A stretch of DNA of 64,000 nucleotides from assembly GCF_963576675.1 (NCBI RefSeq), contig NC_088918.1, forward strand, positions 33,389,501 to 33,453,500. Reading direction: 5' to 3'. Every line of letters begins with the position of its first letter. Positions within the stretch are counted from its first letter, which is position 1. The DNA comes from Euphorbia lathyris (taxonomy: Eukaryota; Streptophyta; Magnoliopsida; Malpighiales; Euphorbiaceae). Under the pieces are notes generated by a model. It searched no databases. It was not told the DNA's origin and saw nothing but the letters and a program-made list of their open reading frames with translations. Both the position numbers and the translations under genes were made by a program. Of the stretch, positions 36,640 to 47,299 are shown piece by piece.

Positions 36640-37235
36640 TGTCGAAGAAGAAGCTGAGAAAACCCTCCTTGTCTTCTCAGAATAGAATGCAGAAAATTAA
36701 AACTAAAATTAATAGGCAGAAGAAAGGATAAAAGAAATCAATAATGCCGTTGATGTGTCTGTCTACAAAAATTAGGACCTGGTTCAGACGGAAACCAGGT
36801 CTTAATTTGTTAGAAATTCAGAAAAAAATTCCAAAACTCTTCTGTTTGTTGTTCTTCCTAGAGAGAGAAATTGATCGCTGTTGTTGAAAGTATGGAGAGA
36901 GAAAAACCGCGAAGGCAGCTTCCACTTTTCGGATGAAATCCTGTATAAAGCGTAACACTGTAGCACAATATCTGGACCGTTCAATTTCTTGTGGGGTCCT
37001 GTATTTTATGTTGGAGCTGCTTTTTACCGTTAATTGTTGCATTAGTTCCGTTAAAATTAGTATGAAAATTCAAAAAATTATTAGAATGATATTTAGAGGT
37101 TTTTTTTTTTTTTAATTTACATGATATTAAAAAAAAAGATTCGAAGAATCAAATTAACAGCGAAGGAATATTTAAACAATATTCTATGATTGTTGATGAG
37201 TTGGATAAACTGCATGTGCTTTGTTTTCAAGTAAG
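36640..37235. other. Upstream region of the SNARE gene
   Basis: Contains the presumed 5' UTR and promoter of the minus-strand SNARE gene. Short open frames here show no domain. No TATA box was picked with confidence. Confidence 0.4.
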
Positions 37236-37385
37236 CTGAGGAGAAACAGAGGTCGAGACGGACTTTGGATTGGGTTTCTTTGTTTGCTGATTGGATTAAT
37301 CGTATGGAGTTAATTGATTTGGGGTTTCAGGGGCCTTGGTTTACATGGTATAGAGGTTCTTTACTAATAACGAGAGTGACGTGTC
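37236..37385 (+). mobile_element. Tiny LINE endonuclease fragment
   Basis: Plus-strand reading gives WINRMELIDLGFQGPWFTW, matching a conserved stretch of plant L1-type endonucleases (the region between the GDFN and RLDR motifs). No ends or target duplication are seen. Confidence 0.55.
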
Positions 37386-37497
37386 GCTTTGGTCCTACTG
37401 GGTGTGCCAATTTTTATTTGGCTCTTTCGTAAAAGATGCGGGCGTGCCAGATAATTATAATATTCTCGAACTATGGAATAAAATTGCGTCTAACTAA

Positions 37498-37764
37498 GGC
37501 TTTGTTCTTTATCACTGAAAAAAAACTGAACTGAAATGAACTGAATTCTACTGAAACTGAAATAATAATATAATCCTTTAAAAATAGTAATAATTAAAAT
37601 AAAAATCTTATAAAAATAATAATGGTTCTAATAATAATAATAATGAAAAAATAATAATTATAAAAAATAATTATAATTATAATAAGTAATAAATTACTGA
37701 ACTGAACTGAATACTACTGAATTGAACTGATTGATACTGAAACTAAGTAATAAAGAACATAGCC
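37498..37764. mobile_element. Tourist-like (PIF/Harbinger) MITE
   Basis: Ends GGCTTTGTTCTTTAT and, inverted, GGCTATGTTCTTTAT are flanked by the 3-bp duplication TAA (37495-37497 and 37765-37767). Subterminal ACTGAACTGAA words at both ends are mirrored. It is 267 bp, AT-rich in the centre and noncoding. Confidence 0.7.
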
Positions 37765-38333
37765 TAACTTTTAATTGTCAAACAATTGTGAAAAATAAAG
37801 AGACTGTAAAATTCATAAGGATTCGATTATCAAAACGATACCGTCCTTACAAAAATTATTAAAGAACAAATAAAATAAAATTATAATGGAAAACTGGAAT
37901 GAATTTGAAATCTGAAAATTAAAACTAAGAGTGAGAAATTTAAAATGCTAAAGTCTAGAAAGAAATTACTAGAGTTTTGCTTGAGTGTGTGTTGAGTTGT
38001 CTTTCTCCATCGTGATTTCTGCCTTTTATAGATGTTGGGACTTCCCGTTGTTTCCACCAATCCACATTCTCTACTATATCGAATAAATGTTCCACTTTAA
38101 CTTCCACTAATGATTGATTCTGACGCTTTTCATTTTCCTGCTTTTTAATTAGCTTATAAAATACACATTAAAAACCTTAAATAAACTTCTGATTTCCCTT
38201 GATTTACTTTAAGTCTCCTCTGAAGTTCGTCATAGAAAGTAGCTTTCCCCCGACACACTCTTGGAAAATCTATTTAAACGTTGTTAGCGATATTCTGCGA
38301 ATATGCTAATTTCAACATTGTCACGTGTGATTA
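37765..38333. other. Intergenic DNA, possible old LTR fragment
   Basis: The stretch near 37970-38040 (GAGTGTGTGTTGAGTTGTC, then TTTTATAG) resembles 39640-39700 and may be part of the same unclassified minus-strand repeat. Nothing firmer can be said. Confidence 0.3.
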
Positions 38334-38497
38334 GGGTGCGGGCGTGCCGGAGAAATTATTTCTCAAGCCAAGGCTCGCCCTCTTGCCAAATAAATTGGCA
38401 GGGGAAGGCTTGCCCCCAGTACACCCTTGTGGTGGGACCCCTCCCCGGACCCTCGCTCAGCGGGGACGCGTAGTGCGACCGAGCCGCCCTTTTTTTA
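38334..38497 (+). mobile_element. Third copy of the Au-like SINE
   Basis: Carries GGGGAAGGCTTGCCCCCAGT, CCTCCCCGGACCCTCGC and a T run, almost the same as the copies at 26470 and 28128. Its head differs and lacks a clear B box, so the 5' part is altered or truncated. Confidence 0.72.
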
Positions 38498-39840
38498 TTA
38501 AAGACGGTTAAGTTTGTGGAATTGCGCGCCAAAACTTAAAATCTAAATGAAGCGATTGGCGAGGGATGCAATGATTGAAAAAATCCCTCTTGGGTCTCTA
38601 ACGCCGTTATGAAAACTTTGCTAGATAAATTATTTTTATTTAAGCTAATCGTATAAATTAAAGACGGGTAAAATAAAGAAATTAAAGGTGCGAAATTGAC
38701 ATGAGATTTGGTGAAAAAAATTGGTATTTTATTGATATGGATCAAGGTTTGAATACATATGTTCAAAGTAAACATGAAATTGAAATTAATTACAATCGAA
38801 AAATTTCTATACTAAACATATAGATAATCAATTGAATTGTGGAAAAAAACAAATCAATATAATGAATTGAAATGCAATAAAAATAAAATTGAAATTCAAC
38901 GACAAACTCGGAGCCACACTAGCTATCTCGGCTGGACGTTGAACTTTACTGTCGGCTTGAAGTCCTCGGGGCACCACGGTCGGTTGGCACGTGTGGAACT
39001 TGATCTTGGCAATCTCAAACGTGTGGTAGGCAAAATGGGGCAGATTTAACATTTGACTTCGGAAGGATCGATTGAATGCTTAAGAACCCGGAATTGGATG
39101 ATTAAAAAGGCTAAATTTAACTTCGGAAAGTCAAGAACAAACTTCTATAATCGAAGGCTAAAACGGACTCTAAATGGGCGAAATTGAGCTTTGAAAACAA
39201 ACGGACGAATCTGGAAAATTTTGGAAACAGAGTAGCTAAAACAATTTGGGCCATAAAGATTGGTTTGTAAACGGAGTTTCTGAACACGGAATTAGGAAAA
39301 TAAAAATGATAGATTGAATTTCAGGACGTCAGGAACAACTTTGTAGAAGGGATTGAAAGCAAAAAATTATTCTAAATGGACGGAAATGGACTTCGAAAGT
39401 AATTGGACGAATCTGGAAAATTAATTTAAAAACAGGATTCTAGCTAAGGATTGGGCAAACTAAGGGCTTAGGAATGCTAAATTGGATTGAAAAACTTGGA
39501 AAGAGACTTTTGTAACTCAAATTAAGGCTAAAGGAAAGCTAAAAGAAGGAATTAAAGCTAGAACAAAATGAAGAACAAAATGAAGAACAAAAGGAAAAGA
39601 CTAAGAACTTACATATAGCATTGAGAGAGACACTTTAGGAGGGGATTTGTTTGTGTTGAGTGAGTTGTCTTGAGTTGAGTGTGAGAGGGTCTATTTATAG
39701 TTTTTTCGAAGGGCAATTAGTATCATTTTTCACCCCACTTTCCTTATATTTCTCTCATAATTTCACCATAAAATGACACCTCATCAACTAATTAACATTC
39801 CATCAACCAATTCCTAACTTCCCTCAACCTCTTCCAACTT
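38498..39840 (-). other. Unclassified repeat-like DNA, possibly an LTR-element leader
   Basis: Contains repeated phrases such as GGACGAATCTGGAAAATT (about 39204 and 39404) and, near 39695, TCTATTTATAG, which is a TATA box read on the minus strand. This fits an old minus-strand LTR or leader, but no protein, primer site or ends were found. Confidence 0.3.
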
Positions 39841-39845
39841 CCACC

Positions 39846-40967
39846 TGTTGAAACACATTTCCACATGATTTTGATTTGACAAAATTATTTAAGTTAATCC
39901 CATGATTAAAACAATTAAATTTAAGTGCTTTGATTTAATTGTGCTAATGTGTTTGTTCAATGTTGAGTATATTATCTAACGAGAACAGGAACTTAAAGAC
40001 TATAAAAGAAAGACAGAACAAAGTCAGCATGAGCAAGTCACACAGCGGAAGCTGAGTAGAATGCAACTCAGCTTTACGAAAGAAACGTCTTCTTCAGGAA
40101 AGCTTGAAGGCGAAGCTGCGGAGTCAAGCGGAGCAATATTCAAGTCGCCGATAAGTCAAGCTGAGTGAAAATCAAGTCAGTGTCCAATTATCCATCAACT
40201 TGTGAGACAAAGTCTGACACAATTCAGAAGCCTCGAAAATCCGTTTAAGGACCTTTTCGAGAAGCATGGACCGTCTGACGTTTGGCAAGAAGACAAACCT
40301 GGCGCTAGAAGACGAACCTGGCGCAAGAAGACGAAACTGGCAAACCTGGCTCCTGCGCAAATCAGAAGATAGGATTGGCCTACGGTTCTGGAAGCTGACC
40401 ACATGATGACGAAGAAGACCGTTCTTCTCAACGGCTATGTCGGATTTTCAAATCATTGAAGCTTTAGAACTCACTATAAATAGACAAGCTCTTCATTTGG
40501 ATTCAAACACACATACAAAAGAGAAACAAACAAGCAAAATCTTTACTAAGTTAAAAGATCCAAAAGAGAAGCTGTCTGAATAGAAAAAGCAAGTTTCTTA
40601 CACCAAATTCCAATCATTGTGTAAAAGTCTAGAGTGAATTTTATTCATCTAAAGTGTTCTTCGTTTTGTGAGAATAATCTTGTATCAATTGTAAAGGTTA
40701 GAAGAGTGAAGCTGAGTACTCGGTTATAGTACTCAGTGGTAGAGAAATTCTGGATACTCGGTTATAGTATTAAGTGGTTGATAGGATTGAGTAGACGAAT
40801 AGAGGACGGTACTCTTGCATACTCAGTTGCTATTGTAAACGGTTTGTGCTCTACTTTTAAAGAGCTCAGTAGTGGATTGAAAAAGCCCGGAGAGATTCTG
40901 GGGACTGGACGTAGGCGGTGAGGCCGAACCAGTATAAGTCTGCTGAGTAATCTCTAACCCTTTCTCT

Positions 40968-41047
<80 letters not shown>

Positions 41048-41327
41048 TGCTTGCTTAAATTGCTCAGTAAATAATCTGTACAAACTGACGCTGAGCAATC
41101 AGAGTGCTGAGTTGGAAGCTGACCTAAAGTGTTATTTCCCAACTCACAATTGAAACAGCTCTAGTCAGTATCTGATTAAAGCTGTCTCACATCTCACTCA
41201 GCCTTGCTGACCTAAAGTTGAGTTAAATCGTCAAACATTTAATTAAGTCAGCATTATTAAGCGAAAAAGTTACATTAGTTCCTAACCCCCCTTGGAACTA
41301 ATTATACTAAGTTACACGTGACCAACA
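39846..41327 (+). repeat. Solo copia LTR with intact 5-bp target duplication
   Basis: Starts TGTTGAAACACA and ends GTGACCAACA. The 5-bp duplication CCACC flanks it exactly (39841-39845 and 41328-41332). A TATAAATAG box lies at about 40476. No internal element DNA follows, so it is a solo LTR left by recombination between two LTRs. Its downstream half is closely related to the LTRs at 5291-6502 and 58993-59875, including the words GTACTCGGTTATAGTACTCA; the first 100 bases or so differ. Length is 1,482 bp. Confidence 0.9.
40971..41046 (+). repeat. TA(25)TG(13) compound microsatellite inside the solo LTR
   Basis: Pure TA from 40971 to 41020, then TG to 41046. It sits just before GCTTGCTTAAATTGCTCAG, the same relative place as the repeats at 5573 and 59277. 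Confidence 0.95.
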
Positions 41328-41728
41328 CCACCAACTAACATGCCACATCACTTAGCTAAATTAAGGTTAGGGAGAGATTTAAGGGTGGTCATAGGTGTGA
41401 GGAAGGGTTAGGTTTCGTGGGTCAGCTTTGAGTGCGGTTCGACGTGCGTCGGGAAAGCCGGATGGGACGAACGAAGCCCTGGAAATTTATTCCAGGGGTA
41501 GATCTCGCAGAGACCTACTTTTTTTTATTAATTCGTTTTATTTTGTTTTGTGTAATTTAAAAACTTACATTAAAATTAACTATATAATCTATTTACATAT
41601 TTACATGAATAAATAAATAAAATTTATTTATCGGGCCAACAAACGTAATCTAGGTTAATTAATACATTTAAAAAATATATAAAGCCAAACTATTAATATG
41701 GTGCAAATAATATGTATGACTAAAATGT

Positions 41729-42083
41729 TGAGAGTGACTCTGTGATGGCCATTAACTGGATGAAGAATAGAGATACTAATAATGGTTTGTGCTCTAATCT
41801 TTTTGGGGCTTGCATTGACCTCATCAACAAAGAGTGGGAAGTCCAGTTTGTCCACGTCTATAGAGAAGCGAACATGACTGTCGACAAGCTTGCTAATAAA
41901 GCCCTCTTGGAGCCCCGAGGCCTTCACTTGCTTCCTAACTGTCCTTCTTGGGCGAGCCTCGAGTTTTGGCAGGATGCCATGGATATATCGTGGCCTAGAG
42001 TTGTCAACCGTGTCTAGTTTTCTTTTTTTCGGTTGTCGTGGTTCTGTTTTGTGGCTTCTTAGGCGTCCGTTGTATTAAAAAAA
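41729..42083 (+). mobile_element. Short 5'-truncated LINE insertion with 19-bp target duplication
   Basis: The 355-bp insert encodes the end of a plant LINE RNase H domain (AINWMKNRD, then VYREANMTVDKLANKAL and a stop at 42015-42017), continues as 3' UTR and ends in eight A residues. A 19-bp direct repeat ATATGTATGACTAAAATGT flanks it exactly (41710-41728 and 42084-42102). This is target-primed reverse transcription with severe 5' truncation. The perfect duplication suggests a fairly recent event. Confidence 0.92.
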
Positions 42084-42102
42084 ATATGTATGACTAAAAT
42101 GT

Positions 42103-42539
42103 GTCACAACCTAGGTGTGAATTGAATTTATGACTCCATCTATAAAAACAATATAAAATTACTAAATTGGAACAGATATTTAATTTATTTGAATCAAGTT
42201 CCATTTATCTTAGCGACTAAGGTCCCTCAAAACAAAATTGAGGGACTACATTAAATCCTCCATCCATATTTGACCTGTAATATTCAGATTTATTGAAACA
42301 TTAATACAATATTAATATGTTACAATTTGCAATAATTTACAGTTTTAGTTAACGAGTACCTAAAAGTTTTTTCTTCTAATTCAATATTTACATTTGTTTT
42401 TTTCAGTTAAAAACTAGTATAATTTTAAAATAATACGATTTTTTGTGAATAACTTGAATTACATTGGTTTTTTTTTAAGTCCGGTTTATATTTAATAGTT
42501 ATTGAATGTTAAATTCTAAGAAAAAATTGGTTAACCTTA
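42103..42539. other. Intergenic DNA, nothing recognised
   Basis: AT-rich sequence without a supported gene or repeat. Confidence 0.4.
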
Positions 42540-43212
42540 TGAAAACAGCTGATCTTGCTTACGTGTGCAAGTCGTCTTCGTAATCCGCCATCGTATTAAC
42601 TTGTAAAACAGAAACGGAGGTCAAACGGGATCAGAGTCCGACGAACCCGCTCTGATGCCTAAGTCAGTTTGTGATCTTGGCAGGATTGAAGAGTATGAAC
42701 TAGTTGTGAGATAATAGTTAACGCACCGTACATTTTGTCTATATCTGTTGATAACAACCCAAATGATTCTTTCTAGAGTAAGGAATAAAGGAAAATTAAT
42801 AGAAATAATGGCAAACCGTTATTCCTTCTAGAAGAGGGACTAAGGACGATTAATAATGATTAACACATTTAATGTGGAATTAATGATAATTAATGCAGGG
42901 GTGAATATGCAATAATGAAGAAAAAGAAAGGAGTCTCTATCATTATGCCACGCCACATGGACTATGACGAGACACGCCATAACAAAATACGCCTGATGAG
43001 AGCGGCTAAAAGAGACCCGCCATTGTTCTCATGGAGAGCGTACATACGCCTCGACGGTTCTAAAAAATATCAAAAGACGCCTTTATAACCATCCATAAAT
43101 GAGAATAAATACATTTAAATGACAATTAGTAGCCGTTAAGGGGTAATGATATGATTGTTCGAATACACTATCATTAATGCAAAATGTTACAAAAACCTAT
43201 ATAAATATCCAA
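42540..43212 (-). repeat. Gypsy LTR fragment
   Basis: Read on the minus strand it contains GTTAACTATTATCTC, ACTAGTTCATA and CTGACTTAGGCATCAGAGCG in the same order and spacing as the plus-strand fragment at 52860-53330. A minus-strand start TGTTGGATAT and end TTTTCA are possible but give poor inverted ends, and no primer site follows. A plus-strand ATG at 43277 opens a short frame that stops after about 33 codons; it is not supported as gag. Confidence 0.55.
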
Positions 43213-43439
43213 CAAGCCCATATTTTTGTTTTTCTTTGTTTTTCCATATGAATTCTGATCTTTGCTTCTTTTGAATATATGATATGTCCTACAACTCTGA
43301 GGTCAATGAACGTCTTAAAGCTGCCCTTCTTCGAAACGAGCTTTTAGAAACTAGGCACAAGATCTCTATCAGCCTTTAGACTGAGGTAGATTTGAAGAAC
43401 GCGGTTGAGCTCCTATTGATAAATGGCTTAATACATTTA

Positions 43440-43970
43440 CGAGTCCATGAACTTATCTCAAAAATTTGATTGATTGCTTAAACTTATAAAGTGTTTTATT
43501 AACCCCTTTAATTTGTTTAAAATAACCTATTGGCTACATGTATTTGTTTAAACTGATCCAAATGACCTCCTAAATTTGCTTACAATAATCCATTAGCCTC
43601 CTGAACTTGTTTAAAGTGATATACATTTTAATTTTTAAATTTGTAAAAAAATTCAAAACTTAAACAATAAATGTATGATTCACGATTCTAAATCTTTAAA
43701 ATAAATTAACTTGACTTAATTCATTAAGAGCATCCTAAACTTGTCTCAAAAACTTGATTGACTCCCTAAATTTACACAGTGTCGCGTTAGCCCACTCGAC
43801 TTGCTTAAAATAACCTATTAGCCAACTTTCTTATAGTGATCCATTTGTCCATTGAACTTGTTTAAAGTAATATAAATTTTAACTTGTATAAATCTGTACA
43901 AAAATAATTTAAAACTCAAAAAATAAAGGTTTAATTGTTGATTCTAAATCTTTTAAATAAATTAGCTTTC
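43440..43970. repeat. Diverged tandem duplication, two units of about 270 bp
   Basis: Unit one (43440-43715) and unit two (43716-43970) share the same series of phrases: GAACTT.TCTCAAAAA, TTGATTGA, AAAATAACCTATT, GAACTTGTTTAAAGT and GATTCTAAATCTTT. Within each unit a shorter phrase around CTTGTTTAAA also recurs. No coding is seen. A similar motif style is found in some plant MITEs. Confidence 0.6.
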
Positions 43971-44328
43971 TGTTTTGTACATCATTATAACGTTTTTTTT
44001 ATAGATTTAGAAATTTAAACTTAACAATTTAAGCAAGTGCAAAGAAATGAGATATCATGGAACTTGAGAGCTTCAATCAAGTTTTTTCTTTGGACAAATT
44101 CATCAAGCAAATAAGATATAAACTAATTAACTTTATATTTTTTTTTTATACTTTTAGGACGTTTTTATAGATTTAGATGTATTAGGCCATGATAAAATTA
44201 CACCATTATGCCATTATATTTTATCCTGCCTTAAATAAGGGGAAGTAGTAGAGGAGAGCGCGTTACACAGTTGTGTAGCAGCGTCGCATGCGCGTGATAT
44301 AGCACCGATCACTATGCTTATTACCGGA

Positions 44329-44336
44329 TATAAATA
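44329..44336 (+). promoter_or_regulatory. TATA box of the Lys/Glu-rich protein gene
   Basis: TATAAATA lies 75 bases before a good splice donor (44411) and suits a transcript starting near 44360. A 5' UTR intron from 44411 (GTAAGG) to 44874 (TTCAG) is then likely, ending 65 bases before the ATG. Confidence 0.6.
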
Positions 44337-44939
44337 CAGAGGACAAGTCTCCTAAATCTGGACACATCCACATATCTCCCTTTTTTAGAATTCTTCTCTC
44401 TTCTGCCAAAGTAAGGTATTTTCTTCTCCTTTTCTATCACTTGCTCGATTCTTCTTTTCATCTATTAAACCATACAGAGAACAGTTCTGTAGTTTTTTTT
44501 TTTCTCTGCTTCAACTGTTGTTTTGTCCATTTTCATCTTAATCATTTCTTTTTTGACGGTTAAATCATCCATATGAATTTGTTCTCCGTCTCAGGTAACT
44601 TGAATTCGTATAACATAAATCATCTTGCTGTCATTCTGTATTATTCCGTCCGAGTAATTGTTACTTTATGACCCTTTTTTCCAATACAGACACGGTTTGA
44701 GTTTTGGGCTTGATCGAGGGGAGATCAAAATGCATAATTTCCTCTTTTTGTTAAATTTAAGACCAATCTTGTTATCCTTCATGTCTTCAGTACAATTTTC
44801 AAGGTTTTGCATTGTTTGTTTAATGAAATTGATATCATGAATCTTAATTGCTCTTCGCATCTTTCTATATTCAGGAGATTTTAGGTCAAGCAAGAAAGGG
44901 TTTACATTCGAATTTCGTTTTTTTGCTAACAATCCCAAG

Positions 44940-46319
44940 ATGGAAGACACGTCTGTACCTTCTGGTTCTGCTGTTGAGGTAGAGGAAAGGGTTAAAAAGG
45001 AAGAAGTGCATCTCAAAGTCAAGAGCAAAGATAAAAATTCAACTGATGAAAAGGGAGAGGTGGAACTTGAATTGAAGACAAAATCTGTAGAGAAGGAAAA
45101 GCCAAAGAAGAAAGAGGACAAGGAACAGAAAGATACAAAGAAGAAGAGTAAGGAGAAGAAAGATGAAGATGAAGGCAAAGGAAACAAAGATAAAGAAAAG
45201 AAGAAGAACAAGAAGAAGAAGGGTGAGGTTGAGGAGGGTGAGGGTACTGCTAATGAAGATTCAGAGGTAGATAATGAAGCAGGAAAGGCGAAGAAAAAGG
45301 ATGAGAAGAAAGATAAGACAGACAAGGAAAAAGAAGGGAAGAAAAAGGAGAAAAAAGATAAGACAGACGAGGAAAAAGAAGGGAAGAAAAAGGAGAAGAA
45401 AGATAAGACAGACGAGGAAAAAGAAGGGAAGAAAGCACATGATGAGAAGGTAAAGGAAAAGGATGAGAAGGGGGAGAAAGGTGAGAAGAAGAAGAAAGGA
45501 AAGGAGAAAAAGGACAAGCATGAAGACTCGGAGCAAGAAGGAAAAGCGACCAGTGAAGTTAAACGTAAAAGTTTGGATACTGAGGAAGAGGAAGATAAGA
45601 AACACGATGAAGAAAAGAAGGTCAAAGATAAAGAGAAGGTAGTCAATGAATCTGAGAAAGAAACAAAAAAAGAGAAGGACAAGGGAGATAAGAAGAAAGA
45701 GAAGAAACACATGGATGAAGTGGATGCGGTAGAAGAAGATGAAGGGGAAGAAAAAGAAAAGAAGAAAGGGAAAAAAGATAAGAAGAAAGGCAGCAAACAC
45801 AAGGATGAAATAGATGAGGAACAAGAGGACGAAGGAGAAAAGAAAGATGAGAAGAAAAAGAAGAAGAAGAAAGATAAGAAGCATGAAGATGTAGTGGATG
45901 AAGAAGTAACAAAAGATGGTGAAGACAATAAGAAGAAGAAAGATAAGAAGAAAGAAAAAAAGGACAAGGAAGAGGAAAAGGAACACAAGGATGGAACCAA
46001 GGCTGATGTTGTCTCCAGAGAGATTGTAATAGAATCAGAAGCAGGAGAGCAGCAGGATGAGAAAGATAAGTCACAAAAAGGAGGCAAGGATAAGAAGAAA
46101 GACAAAGAGAATTGTGACAAGAAAAGGAAAAAGGGCGACAAGGATAATAAGAGCAAGGACCTGGACAAGCTGAAATTGAAGCTGAAGAACATAGATGGAA
46201 AAATTGAAGCTCTAATGGAGAAAAAAGCTGACATGTTGCGGCAGATTTTAGAAGCTGAGAATGCAAGCCCTGTTATTGTTGGGTCGGACAAAGATTCTCA
46301 AACACCTAATGTGGAATAG
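44940..46319 (+). CDS. Lys/Glu/Asp-rich protein with C-terminal coiled coil
   Basis: A single coding exon of 459 residues. Except for the first 30 and last 60 residues it is almost wholly Lys, Glu and Asp in short alternating blocks, and so probably disordered. A 15-residue unit, KTDEEKEGKKKEKKD, occurs almost three times in tandem (encoded at about 45310-45430). Near the C-terminus LKLKLKNIDGKIEALMEKKA (about 408-430) is a regular heptad segment, the only part likely to fold and the best handle for finding relatives. Runs of Lys could serve as nuclear signals. I know similar plant proteins only as glutamic-acid-rich or caldesmon-like hypothetical proteins, so no function is given. ATG context follows a probable 5' UTR intron. 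Confidence 0.8.
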   Translation: MEDTSVPSGSAVEVEERVKKEEVHLKVKSKDKNSTDEKGEVELELKTKSVEKEKPKKKEDKEQKDTKKKSKEKKDEDEGKGNKDKEKKKNKKKKGEVEEGEGTANEDSEVDNEAGKAKKKDEKKDKTDKEKEGKKKEKKDKTDEEKEGKKKEKKDKTDEEKEGKKAHDEKVKEKDEKGEKGEKKKKGKEKKDKHEDSEQEGKATSEVKRKSLDTEEEEDKKHDEEKKVKDKEKVVNESEKETKKEKDKGDKKKEKKHMDEVDAVEEDEGEEKEKKKGKKDKKKGSKHKDEIDEEQEDEGEKKDEKKKKKKKDKKHEDVVDEEVTKDGEDNKKKKDKKKEKKDKEEEKEHKDGTKADVVSREIVIESEAGEQQDEKDKSQKGGKDKKKDKENCDKKRKKGDKDNKSKDLDKLKLKLKNIDGKIEALMEKKADMLRQILEAENASPVIVGSDKDSQTPNVE

Positions 46320-47299
46320 CCTTTTCCGCGGAATGATTTGCATGTTGATTTGCCTTTCCCTGTTGTAAGATATAATTTCCAATTTTCCGTGGCACTATAT
46401 ATAGTTCTATACAATTATGAACTCTTTTACTGTTGTAATATGAAGTTTTGTTTTCCTCTTTACAGTTGAATGTGAATAAAGTATGCAATCCTTTCTGCAA
46501 TTAATAAAACTATTACTGCTTCAAATTATCCTTCTGTCATTAGTTTGCAGTAGAACTGAACTCTTCGTTGTTGTAAATGATAATAATCCTGTATTTAAGC
46601 TATTGAATTAGTTCATTATAGACAGTAGTTCATGAGACCTACCGAATCTGGAAGGATTATCGTTAATGTCAAATTTGAATTCTAGGATCTAATTGACTAT
46701 CAGGTCAGAATGTGGTGTTAATGTTTTTAGAAGTGTATGAAGCGGGTAGTTTGGCAATCATTTTTTGGTTTTCGCTGGACAATCATTTGAGTTGTAGTAA
46801 TCCATGGTGATGAAGTGATTTCTGTACTGGCGATGTCATTTTCAAGGTCATTCAAAATCTTTTTACATTCCTAATCAGGAGAAGTTGTTAGCAGATCCGG
46901 CCAGGCCAGGGAAAAGATACTGGACAAAACAGTTGGTAAGGTTTTTCGTTTTGCTACTAATTGTTGATGTTTATCTAGGCTATTTACCACTAATATCTAT
47001 TTCAGATATTCTCTTCTTGTTTTGATAAGTAACCTTGAAATTAGCTAGACCATCCTGTGGTTCGAGAGCTTTCAACAGCTGCTGCTACGAAAAGTATGCT
47101 GGTCTCCATTTTCAAAGAAATTTAAATGTAAGTTTCTTGTTAAGCCTTCAGGAATTCTGTTCTAGTCTATGAAGTTAACATATGTTTGGATATATTTGAA
47201 TTATAGAGACCAAATAGACCAAATATGAAGTTTGGAAATATATATCTTGAACAATTTGCCATCAATAAAAACATGGAAACCAAATAACAATATATGGAT
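46320..47299. other. Tail-to-tail spacer
   Basis: Holds the 3' UTRs of the Lys/Glu-rich gene (+) and the GH3 gene (-). No other gene is supported. Confidence 0.5.

Noticed and set aside
43277..43420. A short plus-strand frame (MICPTTL / MSYNSEV) as a gypsy gag start
   Set aside because: It stops after about 33 codons, lies opposite to the adjacent minus-strand LTR fragment and shows no capsid motif.
44666..46291. A 541-codon open frame on the minus strand, Ser/Phe-rich
   Set aside because: It is the shadow of the purine-rich Lys/Glu gene on the other strand: a strand without A-starting stop codons stays open by composition. It has low complexity and no domain.
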